A stretch of DNA of 64,000 nucleotides from Micromonosporaceae bacterium (lineage in GTDB: Bacteria; Actinomycetota; Actinomycetes; Mycobacteriales; Micromonosporaceae), in NCBI GenBank assembly GCA_003543035.1, contig DPJL01000275.1, positions 34,061 to 98,060 on the forward strand, read 5' to 3'. The notes under the pieces were generated by a model. That model did no database searches and was not told the origin of the DNA. It worked only from the letters and a program-made list of their open reading frames with translations. Numbering within the stretch: position 1 is the stretch's first letter; every line of letters starts with the position of its first letter. Positions 32,293-40,773 of the stretch are shown here, one piece after another. Position numbers and translations under genes: made by a program.

Positions 32293-35017
32293 CCCGGACT
32301 CGGGCCGCATCGGTGTGACCGAGCTGATCCAGGATCTCCAACGCCTGCTCCCAGGCGGCCCGGGCAGCGACTGCATCAGCCGCTGCCCGATAGGCGTCAC
32401 CGAGATGGTCGAGCGTGTCGGCCTCGTAGTAGCGGTCGTCGTGTCCCCGGTAGAGCTCAAGCGCGCGCAGGTAATGCGCGATGGCGAGGTCGTGGTTGCC
32501 CAGATGGTGGTGGATGTATCCGAGACTGTCCGAGGTGCCTGCCTGGAAGGCTAGGTCACCGAGGTGTCGCATCTGGGCCAGGGCCAGCTCGCAACGGGGG
32601 CGGGCTCGGGCGTAATCGCCGCTGAGGGCGTAACCCCATCCCAGTGAGTTGAGCGTGCGTGCCGCCATCATCGGCTGGCCGGCAGCCCGATAGAGCCGCA
32701 GCGCCTGCCGGGCGTGCCGGACTGCTTGGCCGTGGCGTCCCTGCCGATTGGACAACCAGCCGAGCTGGTACTGGACTTTGGCCTGAGCGCCGAAGTCGCC
32801 CAGGCCGGCGAAGAGGTCGAGCGCCTGCTGCAGGTGCGTCTGAGCCTGATCGTGGTCACCCAGCCGGGCGTAGGTCGTCGAAGCGCTGATGTGGGCGTGA
32901 CCCTGGGCGGCCAGCAGGCCGAGGCGTCTGGCCGCGTCGGTCGCCAGGAGCTGGTTGACCACCTGGTCATCCCAATGGCCCCACCGGTCGAGGAAGTCTT
33001 GAGTCGCCCAGGCCAGCTGCCACACGTGGGTGTCGAAACCGTCGACAGCCGCCCGCTTCACCATCGCCTGAAGCGCCGTCCGTTCGTCGGTGAACCAGGT
33101 CACCGCCGCATCCCGGGTGTCCGGTGCGGCAACCGTGACACCACGCCGCGGCGGCATCAATCCGGTGATGGGCTGTCTGTGCGGCGTGAGGAGCATGGCC
33201 GCGCGCACCGAGGTGTGCAGATAGTGGTCGAGCAGACGGTGGCTGGCAGCGGTACGCGCGGCTTGACTTTCGTCGCTGTTGGCCCGGACGAAGGCGTAGG
33301 TCCAAAGTAGATCGTGGAAGCGGTACCGGCCTGGAATGGATTCCTGGATCAGGTTCGCCCCGATGAGTTCGGCCAGCAGCGGCCGGACCGCCGCCACGTC
33401 GTTGCCGGCCAGGCTCGCCGCGGTGGGCTCGGTGAAGTTCGGCCCCGGATGGAGGCCCAGCAACCGGAACAGTTGCGCGGCGTCGAGTCCGATGGCCTGG
33501 TAGGACCAGGAGAACACGCTCTGGAGGGCATCGAACGGCCCCGCCGACGCGCGCAGCTGGGTGGTCACCTCGCCGACGGCCAGTTCTGGTCGGGTGACGC
33601 AGCTCGCCGCGGCGAGTGCCAGAGCCAGCGGAAGCCGGGCACACAAAGTGATCATGTCTTGGACCGCGATGGTCTCGGCAGCCACCCTATCCGCGCCGAT
33701 GCGCCGCGTCAGCAGATCGTGCGCCTCGTCGTCGGTGAGCAGACCCAGCGTGATCGACTGCGCGCCTTCGAAGGCGACCAACCCGGTGAGCTGATTGCGG
33801 CTGGTCAACACGACAGCGCAGCCGGGTGAGCCGGGCAGCAACGGCCGCACCTGCTCGACATCGCGGGCATTGTCCAGCACGACCAGCACCCGCCGGTCGG
33901 CCAGCACACTGCGGTAGAGCGCGGCCAGCTCGTCCAGCCCGGCCGGGATGCGGTGCCCTGGCACTCCGTAGGCGTCGAGGAAGCGCCGCAACACCGCTGG
34001 CGGGTCAACCATGGCATCGCTGCCGAACCCACGCAGGTCGACATAGAGCTGGCCGTCCGGAAAGGACCGTCGCACCTGGTGGGCCCAGTGCACGGCGAGC
34101 GAGGTCTTGCCTACGCCCGCGGTTCCGGACACCACGGTGATCATCGTCGAGTCCGCGCCACGGCTATCGGCAAGCATGGCGTCGAGCCAGGCGAGCTCTC
34201 GTGTCCGCGGGGCGAACGCCCTGGTGGCCAGCGGCAACTGAGCCGGAACAGGCGCGGTGGCCACGACGGTGACCCGGGTGGGCGCATCGAGCGCCGCCTC
34301 CTGGCGCAGGATCGCTGTTTCCAACTCCCGCAAGGGTGGGCTCGGATCGATGCCGAGCTCCTCGGCGAGTACCCGCTTAAGCTGTTGGAATCTTTCCAAG
34401 GAGGCAGCCTGCCGACCTGAGCGGTATAGCGCGATCATCAGCAGTCGGTAAAGACCCTCGTCGAGTGGCCGGCCGGCGATCAGGCGCTCCAGCTCTGGAA
34501 TCAGCGGCTGGTGCTCACCGAGCTCGAGGCGGGCTTCGACCAGCGCGTGCATCGCTTCATGCTCGGTGTTGTCCAGGCGTTCCGCCTGCTCGCCGAACCA
34601 GCGCAACGGCGTGACGTCGGCCAGTGGGCGACCCCGCCAGAGCGCAAGTGCGGCGCGGAGAAGTTCGATTGTCCGAATCGGATCCGAAGCCTGTTTGCCG
34701 GCGCGGATCAGCCGCTCGGCCGTGAGCACGTCGGTCGCCTCATCGCCGAGGTCAAGAAGGTAGCCAGGTGCCCTGGCCACGATCGTTTCCTTGGCCCCGA
34801 GTAGGTCGCGAAGGTAGGAGATGTGCCGTTGCAAGGTGTTGAGCGCGGTGGCGGGTGCATCCTCCTCCCACACCATATCGATCAGGCGATCGCTGCTGAC
34901 GATCTGCCCCGGGTGCAGGCCCAGCATTGCCAGCACAGCCTTGCGGCGCAGCCCCGGAACCGGCCGTACCTCGTCGCCGACGGCAACCTCGACCGGGCCC
35001 AGCAGTCTCACCTGCAT
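32276..35017 (-). CDS. AfsR/SARP-family regulator with NB-ARC and TPR domains
   Basis: The 913-residue product starts at MQVRLLGPVEVAVGDEV (ATG 35015-35017). The frame remains open to 35326, but homology begins at this Met. Domains: winged helix (1-92), activation domain (about 95-245, LWRGRPLADV, EELGIDPSPPLREL), NB-ARC (about 265-520, Walker A VSGTAGVGKTSLAVHWA, VLVVLDNARDVEQV, VLTSRNQLTGL) and TPR repeats (about 690-900). It is closer in pattern to the 1665-4418 copy than to the 20337 copy. Its stop overlaps the stop of the convergent exported-protein gene by 17 bases. The three small exported proteins before it are the nearest possible targets. Confidence 0.9.
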   Translation of the reverse strand: MQVRLLGPVEVAVGDEVRPVPGLRRKAVLAMLGLHPGQIVSSDRLIDMVWEEDAPATALNTLQRHISYLRDLLGAKETIVARAPGYLLDLGDEATDVLTAERLIRAGKQASDPIRTIELLRAALALWRGRPLADVTPLRWFGEQAERLDNTEHEAMHALVEARLELGEHQPLIPELERLIAGRPLDEGLYRLLMIALYRSGRQAASLERFQQLKRVLAEELGIDPSPPLRELETAILRQEAALDAPTRVTVVATAPVPAQLPLATRAFAPRTRELAWLDAMLADSRGADSTMITVVSGTAGVGKTSLAVHWAHQVRRSFPDGQLYVDLRGFGSDAMVDPPAVLRRFLDAYGVPGHRIPAGLDELAALYRSVLADRRVLVVLDNARDVEQVRPLLPGSPGCAVVLTSRNQLTGLVAFEGAQSITLGLLTDDEAHDLLTRRIGADRVAAETIAVQDMITLCARLPLALALAAASCVTRPELAVGEVTTQLRASAGPFDALQSVFSWSYQAIGLDAAQLFRLLGLHPGPNFTEPTAASLAGNDVAAVRPLLAELIGANLIQESIPGRYRFHDLLWTYAFVRANSDESQAARTAASHRLLDHYLHTSVRAAMLLTPHRQPITGLMPPRRGVTVAAPDTRDAAVTWFTDERTALQAMVKRAAVDGFDTHVWQLAWATQDFLDRWGHWDDQVVNQLLATDAARRLGLLAAQGHAHISASTTYARLGDHDQAQTHLQQALDLFAGLGDFGAQAKVQYQLGWLSNRQGRHGQAVRHARQALRLYRAAGQPMMAARTLNSLGWGYALSGDYARARPRCELALAQMRHLGDLAFQAGTSDSLGYIHHHLGNHDLAIAHYLRALELYRGHDDRYYEADTLDHLGDAYRAAADAVAARAAWEQALEILDQLGHTDAARVRVKLVS

Positions 35018-35333
35018 TCCGCTACCCCCAGTGTTTCGCCAGGACAGCAATCCACCATAGGTGATGAGCGGATAAGAAACAGCGGCTCGGTTGATACACG
35101 AGCCGCAGCTCTGTGTCGGAAAAGAGTCTCGTCCAGGATCCGCAGAAGTGTCGTCCGTGGCAGCGCGGCCATGTCCATCTCGACACCAGAGCGTTCCACG
35201 GACACCCGGTTCGCCGTCAAACTGCTGAAACAGATCCAAAATGCCATTGACGGGTACCGGTTTGCGGCGCCCGCCGGAACACGCCAGGAGGGGCGGGAAC
35301 CACAACACGGGCACCGACCGCACCATGGCCGGG
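35018..35333. other. Spacer with a small hairpin
   Basis: These 316 bases separate two minus-strand genes. GCGGCTCG (35082-35089) and CGAGCCGC (35099-35106) form an 8-bp stem with a 9-base loop, possibly the terminator of the DUF6223-like gene. The remainder must include the promoter of the AfsR-type gene. No protein-like frame stands out. Confidence 0.45.
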
Positions 35334-35771
35334 TCAGCCGGTGCGGCGGGAGCGAGCCAGAGCCAGCCAGCCGAGGACCGTGGCGATCAGCCCAATCACC
35401 AGGGCCACGAAGCCACCGACTATCCCGTAGCCGGTGCCGGGACCACCCTCGGCGGCGGCCACAACCAGCCCGCCGAGGGCGATGCCGGTCAGCCCCGCCA
35501 CCAGCGCCATGGTGGCTCCGAGCCGCCCGTTGCCGGTGCCGATACGACTGGTGGGGCGGGCCAGAGCCAGCCCACCGATGATCACGCCGGCCAGCGCCAC
35601 CAGCGCGGCCACGCTGCCCACGAGCCGCCCGGTGGTCCAGTAAGCATCGGCGGCCGGCTGGGCCGAGACGTGCGCGGCCGCCGGTGCGGCGAGCCCGAAT
35701 CCCCCGATTAGGGCGGCTGGGGCCATGGCAAGCACAAGTCGGACTGACGTCAAGGCTCCTGATGAGTTCAT
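35334..35771 (-). CDS. Small membrane protein, DUF6223-like
   Basis: The 145-residue product has an N-terminal signal or first helix (VRLVLAMAPAALIGGFGLA), a short exposed part with YWTTGRLVGSVAAL, and three further hydrophobic segments (LVALAGVIIGGLALA, MALVAGLTGIALGGLVVAA, VGGFVALVIGLIATVLGWLALA), ending in a basic RSRRTG tail. The Y-W-T-G-R-L start and the repeated G-x-x-x-G helices fit the actinobacterial DUF6223-like group of unknown function. AGAGGG precedes the ATG. It stands alone, with the two-component system at 36002 divergent; membrane sensing linked to that system is only a guess. Confidence 0.65.
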   Translation of the reverse strand: MNSSGALTSVRLVLAMAPAALIGGFGLAAPAAAHVSAQPAADAYWTTGRLVGSVAALVALAGVIIGGLALARPTSRIGTGNGRLGATMALVAGLTGIALGGLVVAAAEGGPGTGYGIVGGFVALVIGLIATVLGWLALARSRRTG

Positions 35772-36001
35772 GTCCCTCTTCTCTTTCGTGCGTCTTGTTT
35801 TTCGAGGTTTGGGTGTCGCCTGATCATGTCGCCGGGCGCTCCGCTGGTCGTCGTGCAGACGCAGGCAATTCGCGCTGCCACGGGTGGCGCATCCGATTAC
35901 CGCGGACGCAGCAGGCGCAGGGAAGGTACTGCGTGTGCGGTATGCGGCCGCTCGTCCGTGAGCAGGAGTCGTCGGCGGCAAGATCCGGCTAAGGTGCGCG
36001 C

Positions 36002-37132
36002 ATGAGTACAGGACGGTCGGGCGTTCCTGCCGGTGTCAGAGATTGGGCGATCGCCGTTGGCGTGGCAGCGACCCTGCTGGTCGCCGGGCTGTCCGGGAAC
36101 CACCCCGCCACGAATATTGACCTACTCGGCTACGCGCTGCTGGTGGCCGGCGGCCTGGCGCTGGCCGCGCGCCGCCGGGCTCCGGTTCCCGTCCTGGCCG
36201 TCACCGGGCTGTGCGCGGTGGGTTACCAGGCGGTCGGTTTTGACGTGCCCGCCGTCGCGTTCCTGTTCGCGGTGTACGCCGCCGTGCGGGCGGGCCACCG
36301 CATCATCACGGTCGTGGCGGCTGTGATGATGCTGGCCGCTCTCCCGCTCGCGGCCCTCGCCCTGCCACAAGACATGTCCGTGGGCGAGGCGCTCGCACGG
36401 TCCCGGGGCGCCCTCGAGCTGGCTTGGCTGGTCGCCGCCGGTGCTGCAGGTGAAGCGCTGCGGCAGGCCGAGCGGCGGGCGGACGAAGCCGAGCGCACCC
36501 GGGAGGAGACCGCGTTGCGCCGCGCCAACGAGGAGCGGCTGCACATCGCGCGGGAGTTGCACGATTCGCTCACCCACCAGATCTCGGTCATCAAGGTGCA
36601 GGCCGGAGTCGCCGTCCACCTGGCCCGCAAGCGTGGTGAACGGGTGCCGGAGGCCCTGCTGGCGATCCAGGAGGCCGGTCGTGAGGCGACCCGGGAACTG
36701 CGAGCGACCCTGGAGGCGCTGCGTGATGACGGTAGGACCCCGCCGCATGGGCTCGCCCATGTCCCGGAACTGGTGGAACAGGCCCGTATGAGCGGCCTGG
36801 ACGCGACGTTGACGATCGATGGGCAACGACACGACGTGCCGGCCGCGGTGGACCGGACCGCCTATCGGATCGTTCAGGAGTCGCTCACCAACATCGCCCG
36901 GCACGCCTCCGCCGCTACGGCGTCGGTCCAGATCGACTACCGTCCGGACGCTCTCGCCATCCGAGTCGATGACGACGGCAAGGCCAGGCCGGACACCGCC
37001 GCGATGCCCGGCGTCGGGCTACTCGGGATGCGCGAACGAGTCACCGCCCTCGGCGGTCGCCTGCGCGCGGAACCACGCAGCGAGGGTGGCTTCACCGTCC
37101 ACGCTGAACTCCCCGTGGATCGAACGTCGTGA
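36002..37132 (+). CDS. NarL-group sensor histidine kinase
   Basis: The 376-residue kinase has four or five N-terminal hydrophobic segments (about 13-32, 40-57, 66-88, 90-125) and no large external domain, so it probably senses within the membrane. A coiled linker (about 150-180) leads to the HisKA_3 domain with the phosphorylated His187 in ARELHDSLTHQIS and the HATPase_c domain (about 275-372, IVQESLTNIARHASA, DDGKARPDTAAMPGVGLLGMRER). The stop overlaps the start of its response regulator by four bases (GTGA). The upstream neighbour on the other strand is a DUF6223-like membrane protein. Confidence 0.92.
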   Translation: MSTGRSGVPAGVRDWAIAVGVAATLLVAGLSGNHPATNIDLLGYALLVAGGLALAARRRAPVPVLAVTGLCAVGYQAVGFDVPAVAFLFAVYAAVRAGHRIITVVAAVMMLAALPLAALALPQDMSVGEALARSRGALELAWLVAAGAAGEALRQAERRADEAERTREETALRRANEERLHIARELHDSLTHQISVIKVQAGVAVHLARKRGERVPEALLAIQEAGREATRELRATLEALRDDGRTPPHGLAHVPELVEQARMSGLDATLTIDGQRHDVPAAVDRTAYRIVQESLTNIARHASAATASVQIDYRPDALAIRVDDDGKARPDTAAMPGVGLLGMRERVTALGGRLRAEPRSEGGFTVHAELPVDRTS

Positions 37133-37791
37133 TCCGTGTCCTGCTGGTCGACGACCAGCCGCTCCTTCGCAGCGGATTCCGCGCGCTCCTCGACGTCGAA
37201 GACGACATCGAGGTAGTGGCCGAAGCCGCCGACGGGAAGGAGGGTCTGGCGCTCGCCAAGGAACACCTGCCCGACGTCGCGCTCATCGACATCCAGATGC
37301 CGGTCATGGACGGCATCGAGGCGACCCGGCGCATCGCCGCAGACCCGACCCTGGCCCGGGTGCACGTCGTCATCCTGACCAACTACGGCTTGGACGAACA
37401 CGTGTTCAACGCGCTGCGCGCCGGCGCCGCCGGGTTCCTCGTCAAGGACATCGAGCCGGAAGACTTCCTGCACGCCGTACGTGTCGCCGCGCGCGGCGAC
37501 GCGCTGCTCGCACCGTCGATCACCCGCATGCTGATCGACCGGTACGTCACCGAGCCGCTCCATCCGGGCACCGAGGCGGGGCTGAAATGGCTGACCACCC
37601 GTGAACGCGAGGCCGTCGTCCTGGTCGCTCATGGCCTGTCCAACGACCAGATCGCCGAGCGCATGGTGATCAGCCCACTGACCGCAAAAACCCACATCAA
37701 CCGGGCCATGGCCAAGCTCCATGCCCGTGACCGCGCCCAACTCGTGGTCCTCGCCTATGAATCCGGCCTGGTAGCCCCACGCAACCGCTGA
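37129..37791 (+). CDS. NarL/LuxR-type response regulator
   Basis: The 220-residue regulator has a receiver domain (1-120) with acidic pocket D8/D9, phospho-acceptor Asp54 (ALIDIQMPVMDG), Thr near 84 and Lys near 106 (LVKDIEPEDF). A LuxR-type HTH (about 152-215: TTREREAVVLVAHGLSNDQI, then TAKTHINRAMAKL) binds DNA. It is translationally coupled to the kinase at 36002. Targets cannot be read from the sequence. Confidence 0.93.
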   Translation: MIRVLLVDDQPLLRSGFRALLDVEDDIEVVAEAADGKEGLALAKEHLPDVALIDIQMPVMDGIEATRRIAADPTLARVHVVILTNYGLDEHVFNALRAGAAGFLVKDIEPEDFLHAVRVAARGDALLAPSITRMLIDRYVTEPLHPGTEAGLKWLTTREREAVVLVAHGLSNDQIAERMVISPLTAKTHINRAMAKLHARDRAQLVVLAYESGLVAPRNR

Positions 37792-37968
37792 CATCGACGC
37801 GAACGCTCTCCACCGACCCTGCGCCATCTCTGAACTCGACAGAGTCGAGTCATCAGGCACGGCCTCCGGCCCTACGAAGGGCTGCGGTAACGAGTGGTGA
37901 AGCCTGAAGCGCCGGTGGGCACCATCCGGCTTACGCCCAATTGCTCTGCGATGGCGATAAACATATTG

Positions 37969-37997
37969 ATGGCAGGGGCAGCCCGTGCCCCTGCCAT
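37969..37997. terminator. 12-bp stem-loop downstream of the two-component system
   Basis: ATGGCAGGGGCA (37969-37980) and TGCCCCTGCCAT (37986-37997) are perfect reverse complements around a five-base loop, about 180 bases after the response-regulator stop. It partly overlaps a decayed minus-strand gene fragment, so it may be a terminator or an incidental repeat. Confidence 0.45.
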
Positions 37998-38101
37998 GGC
38001 CCGCCAGGATGGGCGCCGCACCTATCGCCAGGTGCACGATGTTGTGCAGCGTGTTGACCTCGAAGACTCCCAGCAGCTTGCTGCCTTCGGTTCCCGCACA
38101 T
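37986..38101 (-). pseudogene. Remnant of a DUF4383-like membrane protein gene
   Basis: The minus strand reads GSKLLGVFEVNTLHNIVHLA then IGAAPILAGHGRGTG. The F-x-V-N-x-L-H-N-x-V-H-L-x-I-G-A pattern is the most conserved helix of DUF4383-type membrane proteins (usually around 150 residues). No start, no other transmembrane segments and no continuation are present, and the piece ends inside a hairpin (37969-37997). It is a short fossil of a lost gene in the 310-base gap between the response regulator and the next operon. Confidence 0.5.
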
Positions 38102-38866
38102 TTAAACCAGCTGGGTGATCTTCCAGCCCCAGCGGACACCGCCGTAGATGTCGACGATCCCGTTTCCCCGGTCGGCGACGAGGAATGTTTCGGCCGTCAG
38201 ATGGTCGTCCAATGCGCTCGGGCCCATGATTCCCTTCGACGGGACGTCGTAGAAACTCACGGTTTCCGTGCCGTTGACCGAGGTGTGGCCGCCGTAGGGG
38301 TAGAAAGGGTTGGCGCGCCAGCTGCTATCGACCTCGCTTGGGATGGAGCCATGGGAGGAGCGCCAGTTGACGACCTGTATCCACTGCAGATTTGGGGACA
38401 GGGGTGGGTCGCCTCCGGCCGGTTCGTAGGTGACATGTAATCCGCCGCCGTAGCGCATCGGCGACGTCTGTGTCGGCTCCTCGGCGAACACGCCATACGT
38501 GAGCACGCGGAAGACGCTGCGGCTTCTGAATCCGCCCCGGTAGCGGAATGAGTAGTGCGCTCCCCACGAGCTTTCGAGGATCTCCTGGAATCTCACCTCT
38601 GGGTCGGCTGGCAGATCGGCATACGCCGGGTCGGGGCCGAGCAGACTGATCCGGTGGGGATTTCCTTGGTACACAAAGTCTTTGGCGATGGTGTGCCCGC
38701 CGATTGCTTGTCCTGGTGCCTGCGGCCAGCCGGTTGGCTGCTGCGGCCGGTAATCAAGGACAAGATGATTCCGGGCGGGCCCAGCCAGCGCCGGACTGGC
38801 GAGAGCAGACAAGCCGAGAGCTGCCGTGCCGCCGATGATGATTGAACGTCGCGATACCGAATTCAT
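38102..38866 (-). CDS. Tat-exported protein of unknown family (paralogue A)
   Basis: The 254-residue product has a Tat-type leader (S-R-R-S-I-I-I-G-G, then TAALGLSALASPALA). The mature protein begins LVLDYRPQQPTGWP and contains DFVYQGNPHRISLLGPDPAY, HYSFRYRGGFRS, LQWIQVVNWRS, RANPFYPYGGHTSVNGTETV and a C-terminal GGVRWGWKI. All these blocks recur in the neighbouring gene at 38871. The regular spacing of short hydrophobic strands suggests a beta-rich fold. It starts four bases after its paralogue ends and is the last gene of a three-gene operon. I recognise no named family. Confidence 0.75.
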   Translation of the reverse strand: MNSVSRRSIIIGGTAALGLSALASPALAGPARNHLVLDYRPQQPTGWPQAPGQAIGGHTIAKDFVYQGNPHRISLLGPDPAYADLPADPEVRFQEILESSWGAHYSFRYRGGFRSRSVFRVLTYGVFAEEPTQTSPMRYGGGLHVTYEPAGGDPPLSPNLQWIQVVNWRSSHGSIPSEVDSSWRANPFYPYGGHTSVNGTETVSFYDVPSKGIMGPSALDDHLTAETFLVADRGNGIVDIYGGVRWGWKITQLV

Positions 38867-38870
38867 TGTC

Positions 38871-39512
38871 CTACCTCGCCATCACTTCAGACACCTGCCA
38901 GCCGTAGCTGATGCCACCGAGCACGTGGATTGTGGTTCCGCTATCACGGGCGAGGAAGATCTCCGCTTCCACCCGGTCGGATAGAGGGTCGCCCGGTGTG
39001 GGCAGCTTCGTGGGACGGCCCAGATAGGTGAAGTTGACGATGGCAGTGCCGAAGATCGAGGTCCGCCCACCGGTGAAGTAGAACGGGTTGGCGCGGCCGA
39101 GGTTGTCCACGTTGCCGTTGACCACCTGGATCCAGCGCAGCGTGCCGTGATGGCTATGAGCGTCGCGGTACACCACATACAGGTCGAGGCCATACTCCGC
39201 GAAGAAGGGGTGCTCATTCGCGTAGACGCTGTAAGACTGTACGCTGAACTTGTGGTGTGAGCCGCCGTGATAGGCGAAGGTGAAGTGTGGGCTCGCGATC
39301 GCATCTTTGAAGGACTGACTCGGCTGGTCCTGGTAAACCGGATGCGGCGTCAGGGTTTCGATTCGGTGAGTCCGTCCACTGTGGACGAAGTCCAGCGATG
39401 TCGTGTTGCCGCCCAGCGTCTTACCGACGGGTGGTGCACCATTTGGGTCGCGTTGCATCGAGGCGGGCCAGCCGTGGGGCTGGCTTGGCCGGTAGTCAAG
39501 GACGAGACTCAT
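38871..39512 (-). CDS. Protein of unknown family (paralogue B, no signal peptide)
   Basis: The 213-residue product is a paralogue of the 38102 gene: SLVLDYRPSQPHGWPAS, DFVHSGRTHRIETLTPHPVY, HFTFAYHGGSHH, LRWIQVVNGNVDN, RANPFYFTGGRTSIFGTAIV and GGISYGWQV align in order. Unlike that copy it starts directly at the conserved block, with no leader peptide, so one copy is predicted outside and one inside the cell, unless B leaves with A. Its start lies four bases after the stop of the lipoprotein gene. The conserved WIQVVN and RANPFY-x-x-GG motifs are likely structural or ligand-binding. Function unknown. Confidence 0.75.
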   Translation of the reverse strand: MSLVLDYRPSQPHGWPASMQRDPNGAPPVGKTLGGNTTSLDFVHSGRTHRIETLTPHPVYQDQPSQSFKDAIASPHFTFAYHGGSHHKFSVQSYSVYANEHPFFAEYGLDLYVVYRDAHSHHGTLRWIQVVNGNVDNLGRANPFYFTGGRTSIFGTAIVNFTYLGRPTKLPTPGDPLSDRVEAEIFLARDSGTTIHVLGGISYGWQVSEVMAR

Positions 39513-39516
39513 GGGA

Positions 39517-40005
39517 TCACCCGTTCCGTGTGTTGGTGCCAGCACCGGGCGGCCTGAACTGCGAGCACTTCTGTTCTGCCTCCTTGAAGGTGGGATCGGC
39601 CGGGTCGACGCCCTCAATGTCGATCCCGCCGCCCTCCTTCGGGTCGGGGAAACCGGGCACGCCGTTGTCTCGCATGCACTGGGATAGCTTGCGTTGCTGC
39701 TCGATTGCGGCCGGATCCACCTTCTCCGGCTCACCACCGTTGGGCAGATACTGGCGGCACTTCTGCATGGCCGCGTCCACCTCTTCCCGGCTAACGCCTT
39801 CGGGCACCTCGATGGCCAGGCCGCCGTTGCCGTTCGGCTTGGGGTCGGGGAAGTCAGGCACGCCGTTGTCTCGCATGCAGCGGGCAAACTTCACGCCGTC
39901 GCCGGTGTCCTTGCTCTCCGGCAGACCGTTGTCGGCAGCCTGACCGCAGCCGCTGGCACCGAGGACCAGCAGTAGGCCGAGCACCAGCCCTGTCCTGAGC
40001 CACAT
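39517..40005 (-). CDS. Lipoprotein with tandem CMRDNGVPDFPDP repeats
   Basis: The product of 162 residues has a signal peptide and lipobox (G-A-S-G-C near 20). The mature part holds two copies of a module: FARCMRDNGVPDFPDPKPNG and LSQCMRDNGVPGFPDPKEGG, each followed about 30 residues later by a partner Cys (QKCRQYLP, QKCSQFRP). Each module is likely one small disulfide-closed unit. Similar CMR-x-NGVP-x-FPDP lipoproteins are widespread near actinobacterial export and two-component genes, role unknown. ATG at 40003-40005 has AGGAGGT six bases upstream, so I prefer it to the GTG one codon earlier. It opens the operon with the 38871 and 38102 genes and is divergent from an OmpR-type two-component system. 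Confidence 0.8.
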   Translation of the reverse strand: MWLRTGLVLGLLLVLGASGCGQAADNGLPESKDTGDGVKFARCMRDNGVPDFPDPKPNGNGGLAIEVPEGVSREEVDAAMQKCRQYLPNGGEPEKVDPAAIEQQRKLSQCMRDNGVPGFPDPKEGGGIDIEGVDPADPTFKEAEQKCSQFRPPGAGTNTRNG

Positions 40006-40116
40006 CACGTCACCTCCTGTGTTTCATGTGGGCCGATTCCACCGCATGCTGTGTATCCGGGGCGTCTCCGAAAGCGTTGACAGCAAATTGACATGCAGGC
40101 ACGGCACGATGGGGCG

Positions 40117-40773
40117 ATGCGAATCCTGGTGGTGGAAGACGAGCCATTGCTTGCCGACGCGGTGGCGGTCTGGTTGCGCGGTGACGCGCATGCGGTGGAT
40201 GTCGTGCACGATGGTGGCGCGGCGCTCGAACGCATTGGCGTGAATGACTACGACGTGGTGGTGCTCGACCGTGACCTGCCTATCGTTCACGGTGACCGGG
40301 TGTGCCAAACACTCGTGGAAGGTGACTCGCCGGCCCGGGTGCTGATGCTTACCGCAGCCGCCGCGGTCGACGACCGCGTCACCGGGCTGGAGCTCGGTGC
40401 CGATGACTATCTGCCGAAGCCGTTCGCCTTCCGGGAGCTGGCCGCCCGCGTGACCGCACTTGGGCGCAGGTCACGGCCTGCAGCACCGCCGATTCTGCAG
40501 CGCGCTGGGATACGGCTGGATCCACACCGGCGTGAGGTCTCCCGCGATGGCCGTTATGTTCCCTTGTCGCGCAAGGAGTTCGCTGTCCTCGCGGAGCTGT
40601 TGCGGGCCGACGGTGCCGCCGTCTCTGCTGAGCAGTTGCTCGAGAAAGCCTGGGATGAGCATGCGGACCCGTTCACGCACACGGTGCGGATGGCGATCCT
40701 CAAGCTCCGGCGCAAGCTGGGCGACCCAGCTGTGGTGCTGACGGAGCCGGGCGTGGGGTACCGGATCCGGTGA
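40117..40773 (+). CDS. OmpR-family response regulator
   Basis: The 218-residue product has a receiver domain (MRILVVEDEPLLADAV, phospho-acceptor Asp51 in VVVLDRDLPIVHG, Lys in YLPKPFAFREL) and an OmpR/PhoB winged helix (about 125-216: GIRLDPHRREVSRDGRYVPL, HTVRMAILKLRRKLGD, VGYRIR). I start at ATG 40117 because the receiver fold begins there; an in-frame ATG eight codons upstream is also possible. It overlaps its kinase by four bases and is divergent from the lipoprotein operon at 38102-40005, which is the most likely target. Confidence 0.92.
   Translation: MRILVVEDEPLLADAVAVWLRGDAHAVDVVHDGGAALERIGVNDYDVVVLDRDLPIVHGDRVCQTLVEGDSPARVLMLTAAAAVDDRVTGLELGADDYLPKPFAFRELAARVTALGRRSRPAAPPILQRAGIRLDPHRREVSRDGRYVPLSRKEFAVLAELLRADGAAVSAEQLLEKAWDEHADPFTHTVRMAILKLRRKLGDPAVVLTEPGVGYRIR

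Noticed and set aside
36937..38139. 400-codon minus-strand frame spanning the response regulator
   Set aside because: The part inside the regulator is a shadow. Only the short DUF4383-like piece near 37986-38101 is meaningful.
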